Shown here piece after piece: positions 17,717 through 28,474 of a stretch of 64,000 nt of DNA. Numbering within the stretch: position 1 is the first letter of the stretch; the number at the start of each line of letters is the position of its first letter. The stretch is from Rhodobacteraceae bacterium HLUCCO18 (GTDB taxonomy: Bacteria; Pseudomonadota; Alphaproteobacteria; Rhodobacterales; Rhodobacteraceae). Location: contig LJSY01000021.1 in NCBI GenBank assembly GCA_001314805.1, positions 1 through 64,000 on the forward strand, written 5' to 3'. The position numbers and the translations under genes are program-made. Under the pieces are notes generated by a model. It searched no databases. It saw nothing but the letters and a program-made list of their open reading frames with translations, and was not told the DNA's origin.

Positions 17717-18909
17717 GGCTCCTCCGGTGTCTGAACGGATCTGGCGAATTCGGCGATGAAACGGGCGACCTGGCGGCCGTCGCTGACGCGGTGGTCGGCC
17801 GAGACGGTCACGGTCAGGACGCGGCGGGGCACGACCGCGCCGTCCACGACCCAGGGCCGCAGCTTGGGCGCGCCGATGCCCACGAGCGCCACCTGCGGCG
17901 GAAAGATCACGCCGCTCATGGCCTCGGCCCCCGTCTCGCCGAGGCTCGAGACCGTGATCGTGCCTTGCGTCATCTCCGAGCCGCGCAGCCGTCCGGCGCG
18001 CGCGCGGGTCACCAGATCGCGCATGCCCGCCATGGTCTCGGCGAGGCTCATGGCGCCGGCATCCATCAGCGCGGGCGCCACCAGCCCGCCGCCCCGCAGC
18101 GCGATGGCGACGCCGGGGTTCACCATATCGGACGGCACGAAGCCCTTGTCGTCGAGATAGTGGCCGTTCAGCTCCTTGACCTTCGCGGCCGCGAGGGCGG
18201 TCGCGCGCACGAGCACCGCGCCCAGAAGGAAGCGTTCGTCCGGCGGGGCGGTCTCGTTGTGGGTATCGAGAAAGCCGATTGCGTCGTCGATATCGATGGT
18301 CTCGGTCAGGTAGAAATGCGGGATCGTCCGCTTGGACCGCGTCATCGCGGCGGCGATGGCCTTGTGCATCTCCTCCATGGGGGAGGTCTTCTTCGCGGGT
18401 TTCCCGGCCGTCGCATCCTCCACGTCGGAGAGCACGATCGCGCCGCCGGGGCCGCTGCCCTTGAGCGCGGAGAGGTCGACGCCTTTCTCGGCGGCCAGTT
18501 GCCGCGCGGCTGGCGAGACGCGCAGCGCACCGTCGGCGGCGGGTGGCGCAGCGGGCGGCGGCGATGCCGGCGCCGTGGCTGCTGGTTCCGCATGTGCGGG
18601 CTCCGGTTCCGGCTCGGTCGCCGGGGCGGGGGCTTCGGGTGTGGTCGTCTCGGCCGTCTCTGGCACCGCCTCGCCCTCGGCCACCACCGTGGCCAGCGGT
18701 GCGCCGACCGGAAGCTCCCGGCCGAGATCGGCCAGCAGGTCATGCACCACGCCGTCCTGGAAGATCTCGATCTCGATCGCGCCCTTCTGGGTCTCGACCA
18801 CGGCGACCACGTCGCCGCGATGGACGCTGTCACCGGGTTTCACCAGCCATTCGACCAGCTTGCCAACCTCCATGTCCGCGCCGAGCGACGGCATCACGAA
18901 GACGCCCAT
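17713..18909 (-). CDS. 2-oxo acid dehydrogenase E2 (dihydrolipoamide acyltransferase)
   Basis: Lipoyl domain (VVETQKGAIEIEIF), peripheral-subunit-binding domain (VSPAARQLAAEKGVDLSALKGSGPGGAI), catalytic 'SADHRVSDG'. Confidence 0.92.
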   Translation of the reverse strand: MGVFVMPSLGADMEVGKLVEWLVKPGDSVHRGDVVAVVETQKGAIEIEIFQDGVVHDLLADLGRELPVGAPLATVVAEGEAVPETAETTTPEAPAPATEPEPEPAHAEPAATAPASPPPAAPPAADGALRVSPAARQLAAEKGVDLSALKGSGPGGAIVLSDVEDATAGKPAKKTSPMEEMHKAIAAAMTRSKRTIPHFYLTETIDIDDAIGFLDTHNETAPPDERFLLGAVLVRATALAAAKVKELNGHYLDDKGFVPSDMVNPGVAIALRGGGLVAPALMDAGAMSLAETMAGMRDLVTRARAGRLRGSEMTQGTITVSSLGETGAEAMSGVIFPPQVALVGIGAPKLRPWVVDGAVVPRRVLTVTVSADHRVSDGRQVARFIAEFARSVQTPEEP

Positions 18910-18910
18910 C

Positions 18911-20901
18911 TCAGCGGCCCATCTGCGCGCGGGCGGCGGCGACGATCCGGTCCACCTGCGGGATCGACGCCTGTTCCAGATGCGCGGGGTAGGGGATCGG
19001 CACCTCCTCGGAGCAGACGCGGGACACGGGGCCGTCAAGCGACCAGAACCCGCCCTCCATGATCCGCGCCATGATCTCGGCGGAAAGCGAGCCCGTGCGC
19101 CAGCCCTCGTCCACGATCACCGCGCGCCGCGTCTTTCCCACGGAGGCAAGGATCGTCTCGTCATCCAGCGGGCGCAGCGTGCGCAGGTCGATCACCTCGG
19201 CCTCGATCCCGTCCTTCGCCAGTTCCTCGGCCGCCTCCAGCGTCTTGAAGAGCGAGCCGCCATAGGTGATGAGGCTCAGGTCCTTGCCCTCGCGCCGGAC
19301 CGCGGCCTTGGTGATGTCGACCGGTCCCGCAGTCTCGTCGATCTGCCCGCTCATGTTGTAAAGCATGACGTTCTCGAAGATCAGCACCGGGTCGGGGTCC
19401 TGAAGCGCCGTCCAGAGCATCCCGCGCGCATCCTCCAGCGTCGCGGGCGCCAGCACCTTGAGGCCGGGGATATGCGCATACCAGCCCTCGAGGCTGTGGG
19501 AATGCTGCGCGGCAAGCTGCTTGCCCGCGCCGGTGGCCATGCGGATCACCAGCGGCACGCCGAACTGCCCGCCCGACATGTGCCGGATCGTGGCGGCCGT
19601 GTTCATGATCTGGTCGAGCGCCAGCAGGCTGAAATTGACCGTCATCAGCTCCACGATGGGCCGCAGCCCGGCCGCCGCAGCACCGATGCCCGCGCCGGTG
19701 AAGCCCGACTCGCTGAGCGGCGTGTCGCGGATGCGGTCCTCGCCGAATTGGTCCATCAGACCCTTCGATACCGCGTAGCAGCCGCCATAGGCGCCGACAT
19801 CCTCGCCCATCAGGAACACGCGGTCGTCCCGCTCCATCGCGTCGCGGATCGCCTGTTTGACCGCCTCGCGATAGGTCGTCTCCACCATCTTGCCGCTGGG
19901 CTCGGCGGGCGTGGGCGGCTCGGGTTGCGGGCCAAGCACGTGATGCGTCAGGGTATCGACCGGCTCCCACGCGCCCGCCTCGGCGGCGTCCACGGCCTCC
20001 GCGATCTCGGCGGCGACGCGCGTCTCGATTTCGTCCACGTCGGACTGGTGGATCAGGCCGTTCTCCAGAAGCCAGCCCTGGAAGCGGACGATGGGGCCCT
20101 TGCCGCGCCATTCCGCCACCTCGTCCTTGTCGCGGTAGAGCTGCGCGTCGAACATGGAATGCGCGCGGAACCGGTAGGTGGCGCATTCGAAGAAATGCGG
20201 CCGCCCGGTTTCGCGGATGCGGCCGATGGCGCGGCGCGCGGCGGCCTCCATGGCGACCACGTCCATGCCGTCGACGCGCTCGGCCTCGATGCCGTAGGCG
20301 GCGGCCTTCTCGAAGATGTCGGTCTGCGATTCCGTCCGTGCGATGGCCGAGCCCATGGCGTAGAGGTTGTTCTCGCAGACGAACAGCACCGGAAGATCCC
20401 AGAGCTCGGCAAGGTTCATCGTCTCGTGGAACTCGCCCTCGGCCACCGCGCCCTCGCCGAAGAAGCAGGCGGTGACATTGGCCTCGCCGCGCATCCGGTC
20501 GGCCAGCCCGAGGCCGCCCGCCAGCGGCAGGCCGCCGCCCACGATGGCATTGCCGCCGTAGAAATTCGTCCCGGCGTCGAAGATGTGCATCGACCCGCCG
20601 CGCCCGCCGGAACAGCCATTGGCCTTGCCGTACATCTCGGCCATGACCGACGCCATCGGCACCCCGCGCGCCAGCGCATGGCCATGCTCGCGATAGGTGG
20701 CGACGATCCGGTCGGTGTCCTTCAGCACGGGGATGACGCCCGCCGCGATCGCCTCCTCCCCGTCATAGAGATGCAGGAAGCCGCGGATCTTCTGCTGGGT
20801 ATAAAGCTCGGCGCATTTGTCCTCGAAGCGGCGGATGCGGATCATGTGGGCCAAGAGGTCGAGCACGTGCGCCCGGTCGAGGCGGGGTTTGTCGATAACA
20901 C

Positions 20902-20905
<4 letters not shown>
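18911..20905 (-). CDS. Fused E1 alpha-beta thiamine-dependent dehydrogenase
   Basis: E1-alpha '[13 protein letters not shown]...[11 protein letters not shown]...[11 protein letters not shown]...[14 protein letters not shown]'; E1-beta '[32 protein letters not shown]'; 664 aa in one ORF. Confidence 0.92.
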
Positions 20906-22650
<1,745 letters not shown>

Positions 22651-22697
22651 CGTCCATCCTCCCGCCGTCACTGTGCGGGTCAGTGGCGGGCGGGAAA

Positions 22698-22711
22698 ATG
22701 ATTCAGGTCAA
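22698..22711 (-). promoter_or_regulatory. FNR-type box upstream of acs gene (minus strand TTGAC-ctga-ATCAT)
   Basis: 9/10 fit to a TTGA(T/C)-N4-(A/G)TCAA dyad. Confidence 0.35.
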
Positions 22712-22782
22712 ACTACTTGCATTGACAATGAAAGGACCGTGGGCCGGTCCTCGGGGCGCAGGACCGGCCCCGCGCCCCTGGA

Positions 22783-25164
22783 CTAGGTGTCGTCCGCCTC
22801 CGCCGCCGCGACGTTCCGCTTCACGTCGAGGAAGCTGTCGGGCGTGACCGAGATGGAATGGATACCCGCCTTGACCAGAAGCCGCGCGAATTCCGGATCG
22901 TTCGACGGCGCCTGACCGCAAAGCCCGATCTTGGAGCCCGTTTCGCGCGCCTTGGCGATGGCCTGTTCGATCATCCACAGAACCGCCGGGTCGCGTTCCT
23001 GGAAGAGGTCCGACAATTCCCCGCTGTCGCGGTCGATGCCCAGCGTCAGCTGGGTCAGGTCGTTGGAACCGATGGAGAATCCGTCGAAGCGTTCGGCGAA
23101 TTCCTCGGCCCGGATCACGTTCGAGGGGATCTCGGTCATGACATAGAGTTGCAGGCCGTTCTTGCCGCGCTCCAGCCCGTGCTCGGCCATCACCTCGATG
23201 ACGCGGTCGGCCTCCTCGGGTGAGCGGCAGAAGGGCACCATGATGGTGATGTTGTCGAAGCCCATCTCCTCGCGCAGATATTTCAACGCCTTGCATTCCA
23301 GCGCGAAGGCGTCGCGGTAGAAATCGGAGTAATACCGCGCCGCGCCGCGCAGGCCGATCATCGGGTTTTCCTCGTCCGGCTCGTACCGCTTGCCCCCCAG
23401 AAGCTCGGCGTATTCGTTCGACTTGAAGTCCGACAGGCGCACGATCACGGGGTTGGGATACCAGACCGCCGCGATCCGGCCGAGGCCGCGCGCGAGCGTG
23501 TCGACGAAATAGTCCGACTTGTTGTCGAAGCCGCGCGTCAGCTTGGCGATGGCCTCTTTCGTGTCGTCCTCGGGCAGGTCGTCGTAGTTCAACAGCGCCA
23601 GAGGATGCGCCCGGATGACGTTGGAGACGAGGAATTCCATCCGCGCCAGCCCCACGCCATCGGCGGGCAGACGCCACCAGCGCGTCGTCGATCCCGGATC
23701 GGCCACGTTCAGCATGACCTTGGTCTTCGTTTCGGGGATGTCGTCGAGGCTCACGTCCTCGGTGGTGATCTCGCCGATGCCCTCGTAGATGATGCCCCGG
23801 CTGTCGGTGCAGTCCACGGTCAGATCCTGCCCGTCATGCAGATCGTGCGTCGCCGTGCCGGTGCCCACGATGGCGGGCAGGCCCAGCTCCCGGCTGACGA
23901 TGGCCGCGTGCGACGTGCGGCCGCCATGGTCCGTGACGATGGCCGCCGCGCGTTTCATGATCGGCACCCAGTCGGGGTCCGTGATCGAGGTGACAAGGAT
24001 CGAGCCGTCGACGAACTTGTCGATATCGGCAGCCGTCTGGATCAGGCAGGCGCGCCCCGTCGCGGCAGCACCGCCCACCGGCAGACCGCTCAGGACCTCG
24101 GGACCGGCGGGCGTGACGGTGTAGGATTGCAGGACATGGCTGCTCTTGCGGGACTGCACCGTTTCGGGCCGGGCCTGCACGATGAAAAGCTCGCCCGTGA
24201 TGCCGTCCTTGGCCCATTCCATGTCCATCGGCAGGCCGTAATGGTCCTCGATGGTCTTGGCCATCCGCGCCAGCTCCAGCACCTCGGCATCGGTCAGGGT
24301 GAACTGTCCGCGCTCCTTCTTCGAGGTGGGCACGTTGCGCGTCATCGCCTCGCCGGGCGCGCCGTAGATCATCTTGACCTCCTTCGCGCCGAGGTCGCGC
24401 GCCACGATGGGCGACAGATCCGGGTTGTCGAGGAACGGCTTGAACACCTGGAACTCGTCGGGATCGACCGCGCCCTGCACGACATTCTCGCCAAGGCCCC
24501 AGGCCCCGGTGATCAGAACGAACTTGTCGAAGCCCGTCTCGGTGTCGATGGAGAACATCACGCCCGAGGACGACATGTCGGAGCGCACCATCTGCTGCAC
24601 CCCGATCGACAGCGCCACCTCGAGGTGATCGAAGCCGTTGAGGTTGCGATAGGTGATCGCCCGGTCGGTGAAAAGCGAGGCATAGCAGCGCCGGCAGGCG
24701 GCCATCAGCGCCTTGGCGCCCACGACGTTCAGGAACGTTTCCTGCTGGCCGGCGAAGCTGGCGTCGGGCAGATCCTCGGCGGTGGCCGAGGACCGGACAG
24801 CGACCGACAGTTCCTCCTGATCCGCGCGGGCGGACATCTGGGCGTAGGCCTCGCGGATATCGGCGGCGATCTGCTCGGGAAACTCACCGGCCTCGAAGGC
24901 CTTGCGGATCGACGATCCGGCCTCCTGCAGCGTGATGCGATGCTCGTCGAGCGCCTCCATCTTTTCGCGGATCACGCTTTGCAGGTCGTTGGCCTCGATG
25001 AAAGCGCGGTAGGCGTCCGAAGTGGTGGCAAAGCCTCCGGGCACCTTGATCCCCTGCGCGGCGAGGGTCGAGATCATCTCGCCCAAAGAGGAGTTCTTGC
25101 CCCCCACCTTGGCCACATCCTCGCGCCGCAGGTCTTCGAGCCAGATGAGGCTGTCGCTGGTCAT
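22783..25164 (-). CDS. ppsA: Phosphoenolpyruvate synthase
   Basis: 'VGGKNSSLGEMISTLAAQGIKVPGGFATT', phospho-His region 'VTDHGGRTSHAAIVSRELGLPAIVG', C-terminal 'KIGLCGQAPSNDPEFARLLVKAGIHSISVTPD'. Confidence 0.92.
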   Translation of the reverse strand: MTSDSLIWLEDLRREDVAKVGGKNSSLGEMISTLAAQGIKVPGGFATTSDAYRAFIEANDLQSVIREKMEALDEHRITLQEAGSSIRKAFEAGEFPEQIAADIREAYAQMSARADQEELSVAVRSSATAEDLPDASFAGQQETFLNVVGAKALMAACRRCYASLFTDRAITYRNLNGFDHLEVALSIGVQQMVRSDMSSSGVMFSIDTETGFDKFVLITGAWGLGENVVQGAVDPDEFQVFKPFLDNPDLSPIVARDLGAKEVKMIYGAPGEAMTRNVPTSKKERGQFTLTDAEVLELARMAKTIEDHYGLPMDMEWAKDGITGELFIVQARPETVQSRKSSHVLQSYTVTPAGPEVLSGLPVGGAAATGRACLIQTAADIDKFVDGSILVTSITDPDWVPIMKRAAAIVTDHGGRTSHAAIVSRELGLPAIVGTGTATHDLHDGQDLTVDCTDSRGIIYEGIGEITTEDVSLDDIPETKTKVMLNVADPGSTTRWWRLPADGVGLARMEFLVSNVIRAHPLALLNYDDLPEDDTKEAIAKLTRGFDNKSDYFVDTLARGLGRIAAVWYPNPVIVRLSDFKSNEYAELLGGKRYEPDEENPMIGLRGAARYYSDFYRDAFALECKALKYLREEMGFDNITIMVPFCRSPEEADRVIEVMAEHGLERGKNGLQLYVMTEIPSNVIRAEEFAERFDGFSIGSNDLTQLTLGIDRDSGELSDLFQERDPAVLWMIEQAIAKARETGSKIGLCGQAPSNDPEFARLLVKAGIHSISVTPDSFLDVKRNVAAAEADDT

Positions 25165-25254
25165 GATCTTCCCCTGTTCGGTCATCGGTCTGTCTCCCGG
25201 AACAAAAATCCAATGCAGTTGCAACGACCCTGAAGCGCTCCGGGGGCGCTTGCC

Positions 25255-25268
25255 TTGACACGGGTCAA
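25255..25268. promoter_or_regulatory. FNR/CRP-type box TTGAC-acgg-GTCAA between ppsA and LysR gene
   Basis: Perfect dyad read directly, about 90 nt upstream of ppsA. Confidence 0.45.
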
Positions 25269-25298
25269 ACGGGTGGAGGGGAAACCGGGCGGGGCTCG

Positions 25299-25313
25299 AT
25301 TGAATTTTTCAAT
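25299..25313. promoter_or_regulatory. LysR-type dyad ATTGAA-ttt-TTCAAT
   Basis: Perfect inverted repeat about 35 nt upstream of the lysR start. Confidence 0.45.
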
Positions 25314-25346
25314 TGAAATCGGCTGCGATCATCGCAAGAACGGGTC

Positions 25347-26246
25347 ATGATCTCGAAACTCGAAATGTTCCTCGCGGTGGCGAAGGAAGAGCATTTCGGC
25401 CGCGCCGCCGAAAGCCTCGGCATCACCCAGCCGACGCTCTCGACGGGCATCCGCCAGCTGGAGGAAAGCCTCGGCGTGAAGCTGATCTTCCGCGGCCATC
25501 GCTATGGCGGGCTGACGCCGGAGGGTCAGCGCGCGCTGGTCTGGGCGCGCAGCCTCGTGTCGGACGCCCGCACCTTCCGCGAGGAAATGCGCGCCGCGCG
25601 TCACGGTCTTTCGGGGCATATCCGGATGGCGGTGATCCCCACCGCGCTGACCTGGGCCGCGACGCTGTCGGCGCGGTTCGCCGAGGCGCATCCCAACGTG
25701 CGCTTCTCGATCCTGTCGCGGACATCGGCCGAGATCCTCGCGATGATGGAGAACCTCGATATCGACGCGGGCCTGTCCTATCTGGACAACGAACCGCTCG
25801 GCCGGGTCGTGACCGTGCCGATCTACCGCGAACGCTACGTGCTGGTCTGCCGCGCCGACAGCGACATGGCGGGACACGAACGCGTGGCCTGGGGCGCGCT
25901 GGAGGGGCGGCGGCTCTGCCTTCTGACGCCGGACATGCAGAACCGGCGCATCATCAACCAGAACTTCATGGCCGCGGGCGTCACGCCGGATGCGCAGGTC
26001 GAAAGCAACTCCACCCTCGTGCTGGCCGCCCATGTGCGGGAGGGCGACTGGCTGACGATCCTGCCCTCCGACATGGCCGAGGTTCTGGCCGCCGCACCGG
26101 ATCTGTGCGTGCGTCCGATGGAAGACCAGACGGCGGTACATACCGTCGGCCTGATCGCGCCGCATCGCGAACCGCACACGCCGGTGCTCGAGGCGCTGCT
26201 TTCGCAGGCCAGAAAGCTCGCCAAATCCGTCGAATCCGTCGCTTGA
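25347..26246 (+). CDS. LysR-family transcriptional regulator
   Basis: 'MISKLEMFLAVAKEEHFGRAAESLGITQPTLSTGIRQLEESLGVKLIFRG' HTH. Confidence 0.92.
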   Translation: MISKLEMFLAVAKEEHFGRAAESLGITQPTLSTGIRQLEESLGVKLIFRGHRYGGLTPEGQRALVWARSLVSDARTFREEMRAARHGLSGHIRMAVIPTALTWAATLSARFAEAHPNVRFSILSRTSAEILAMMENLDIDAGLSYLDNEPLGRVVTVPIYRERYVLVCRADSDMAGHERVAWGALEGRRLCLLTPDMQNRRIINQNFMAAGVTPDAQVESNSTLVLAAHVREGDWLTILPSDMAEVLAAAPDLCVRPMEDQTAVHTVGLIAPHREPHTPVLEALLSQARKLAKSVESVA

Positions 26247-26365
26247 GAGGTGCGAAACGTCGCCCCCGTTTCATTCGATATCTCTATCAATCAACGGAAC
26301 TGCGATATTGATTGGCGATGAAGTTTCCCGCAGGTTTCCGCGCAGACGACGACCGGAGCAAGCAG

Positions 26366-26854
26366 ATGCCTGCCAGCCAGACCCTGCCGCCAGACACGCA
26401 TGCAGACCCCGACCTCGGTGAGGTCGAAGCGATCCTCGCGCTCCATTCGGGGCGCGAGGGTCCGCTTCTGCCGATCTTGCACGCGTTGCAGGAGGCGTTC
26501 GGCCATGTGCCTTCGGCCTCTCACGCGCCGATCTGCGCCGCGCTCAACATCACGCGGGCGGAGCTTCACGGCGTCATCAGTTTCTATCACGATTTCCGCA
26601 CCGCGCCCGCCGGGCGCCACGTGGTCAAGATCTGCCGCTCCGAGGCCTGTCAGGCCGTCGGCGCCGAGGCGCTTTCGGAGCGCGTGCTGGACATGCTGGG
26701 CCTGGGCTGGGGCGAGACCACGCCCGACGGCCGCGTGACGGTGGAGCCGGTCTATTGCCTCGGGCTCTGCGCCTGCGGGCCCGCGGCGATGGTCGACGGC
26801 GCCCTGCGCGGCCGGGTCCGCGCCGAGGCGCTGGTGGCGGAGGTCGCGCCATGA
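26366..26854 (+). CDS. fdsG: NAD-dependent formate dehydrogenase gamma subunit
   Basis: NuoE-like [2Fe-2S] Cys motif 'CRSEACQAVGA...CLGLCACGPAAMVDG'. Confidence 0.9.
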   Translation: MPASQTLPPDTHADPDLGEVEAILALHSGREGPLLPILHALQEAFGHVPSASHAPICAALNITRAELHGVISFYHDFRTAPAGRHVVKICRSEACQAVGAEALSERVLDMLGLGWGETTPDGRVTVEPVYCLGLCACGPAAMVDGALRGRVRAEALVAEVAP

Positions 26855-28365
26855 AGATCTACGTTCCCCGCGATGCCGCCGCCAAGGCGCTGGGTGCCGA
26901 GGATGTCGTGCGCGCGCTTGAGGCCGAGGCCGGGGCGCGGGGCGTCTCGGTCGAGATCGTCCGCACCGGCACGCGCGGCATGATCTGGCTGGAACCGCTG
27001 GTCGAGGTGGAGCAGGGCGGCGTGCGCCACGGCTACGGCCCTTTCGCGTCCACGGATGCGGCGGCGCTTTTCGACGGAACGCTCGAAGGCCTCGGTCCGG
27101 TGGAGGAGATCCCGTTCTTCGCCCGCCAGCACCGCCTGACATTCGCCCGCGTGGGGCGGATCGACCCGCTGAGCCTTGCCGATTACGAGGCCCATGGCGG
27201 GTTTGTCGGGCTGCGCCGCGCGCTCGGGATGGACCCTGCCGCCATCGTCGCGGAGGTCAGGGAGAGCGGTCTGCGCGGACGCGGCGGCGCGGGCTTCCCC
27301 ACCGGCATCAAGTGGGAGACGGTGCGCACCGCACCCGGCCCCCGCAAATACATCGTCTGCAACGCCGACGAGGGGGACAGCGGCACCTTCGCCGACCGGA
27401 TGCTGATGGAGGGGGATCCCTTCACGCTGATCGAGGGGATGGCCATCGCAGGCCTCGGGACGGGGGCGGAGCAGGGCTATGTCTATCTGCGCTCGGAATA
27501 CCCCGATGCCATCGAGGTGATGGAGCGCGCCGTCGAGATCGCGCGCGACGCCGGTGTTCTGGGCGATGTCCTGGGCTCGGGCCGCCGCTTCGACATGGAA
27601 ATCCGCGTGGGCGCGGGCGCCTATGTCTGCGGCGAGGAAACCTCGCTTCTGAATTCGCTGGAGGGCAAGCGTGGCGTGGTGCGGGCGAAACCGCCGCTGC
27701 CCGCGCTTGAGGGGTTCCTCGGCCGCCCGACCGTGGTCAACAACGTCATTTCGCTCGCCACCGTGCCGGTGATCTTCGAGAAGGGCGCGGCGCACTACGC
27801 GGCCTTCGGGCAAGGCCGGTCGCGCGGGACCATGCCGTTCCAGATCGCAGGCAACGTGAAACATGGCGGGCTTTTCGAGACGGCCTTCGGCATGCCGCTG
27901 GGGGAACTGGTCGAGGATGTCTGCGGCGGAACCGCGAGCGGGCGCCCGGTGAAGGCGGTGCAGGTGGGCGGGCCGCTCGGCGCCTATTTCGGGACCGCGA
28001 AATTCGACACCACGCTGGGTTACGAGGAATTCGACGGGGCGGGCGGGCTGATCGGGCACGCGGGCGTGGTGGTCTTCGACGACACCGCCGACATGCTAGG
28101 CCTCGCGCGCTTCGCGATGGAGTTCTGCGCCATCGAGAGCTGCGGAAAATGCACGCCCTGCCGCATTGGCGCGGTGCGTGGCGTCGAGACGCTCGACCGG
28201 ATCCGGGCCGGCGACGGCGCGGCGACGGAGCTTCTGGTCGATCTTTGCGACACGATGAAGGACGGATCGCTCTGCGCGCTGGGGGGCTTCACGCCTTATC
28301 CGGTGATGAGCGCGCTGCGCCAGTTCCCCGAGGAATTCGCCTGCGCGCGGGAGGCGGCGGAGTGA
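26851..28365 (+). CDS. fdsB: NAD-dependent formate dehydrogenase beta subunit
   Basis: NuoF-like 'GLRGRGGAGFPTGIKWE', 'CNADEGDSGTFADR', 'ESCGKCTPCRIGAVRG'. Confidence 0.92.
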   Translation: MKIYVPRDAAAKALGAEDVVRALEAEAGARGVSVEIVRTGTRGMIWLEPLVEVEQGGVRHGYGPFASTDAAALFDGTLEGLGPVEEIPFFARQHRLTFARVGRIDPLSLADYEAHGGFVGLRRALGMDPAAIVAEVRESGLRGRGGAGFPTGIKWETVRTAPGPRKYIVCNADEGDSGTFADRMLMEGDPFTLIEGMAIAGLGTGAEQGYVYLRSEYPDAIEVMERAVEIARDAGVLGDVLGSGRRFDMEIRVGAGAYVCGEETSLLNSLEGKRGVVRAKPPLPALEGFLGRPTVVNNVISLATVPVIFEKGAAHYAAFGQGRSRGTMPFQIAGNVKHGGLFETAFGMPLGELVEDVCGGTASGRPVKAVQVGGPLGAYFGTAKFDTTLGYEEFDGAGGLIGHAGVVVFDDTADMLGLARFAMEFCAIESCGKCTPCRIGAVRGVETLDRIRAGDGAATELLVDLCDTMKDGSLCALGGFTPYPVMSALRQFPEEFACAREAAE

Positions 28366-28403
28366 GCGGCCAGCCGGTTTCGACGCCTTCGGCGCCGACC
28401 CGG

Positions 28404-28458
28404 GCGAGGGGGCTTTGCCCCCTCGCGCTCCCCCAGAGGTTTTCTGCCAGAATGAAGA
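28404..28458. repeat. Intergenic repeat copy 1: hairpin GCGAGGGGGC-ttt-GCCCCCTCGC followed by GTTTTCTGCCAGAATGAAGA
   Basis: Perfect 10-bp stem (28404-28426) and motif (28439-28458); related copies at 38825-38920. Confidence 0.65.
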
Positions 28459-28474
28459 AGCAGGGTTCGGCAAG

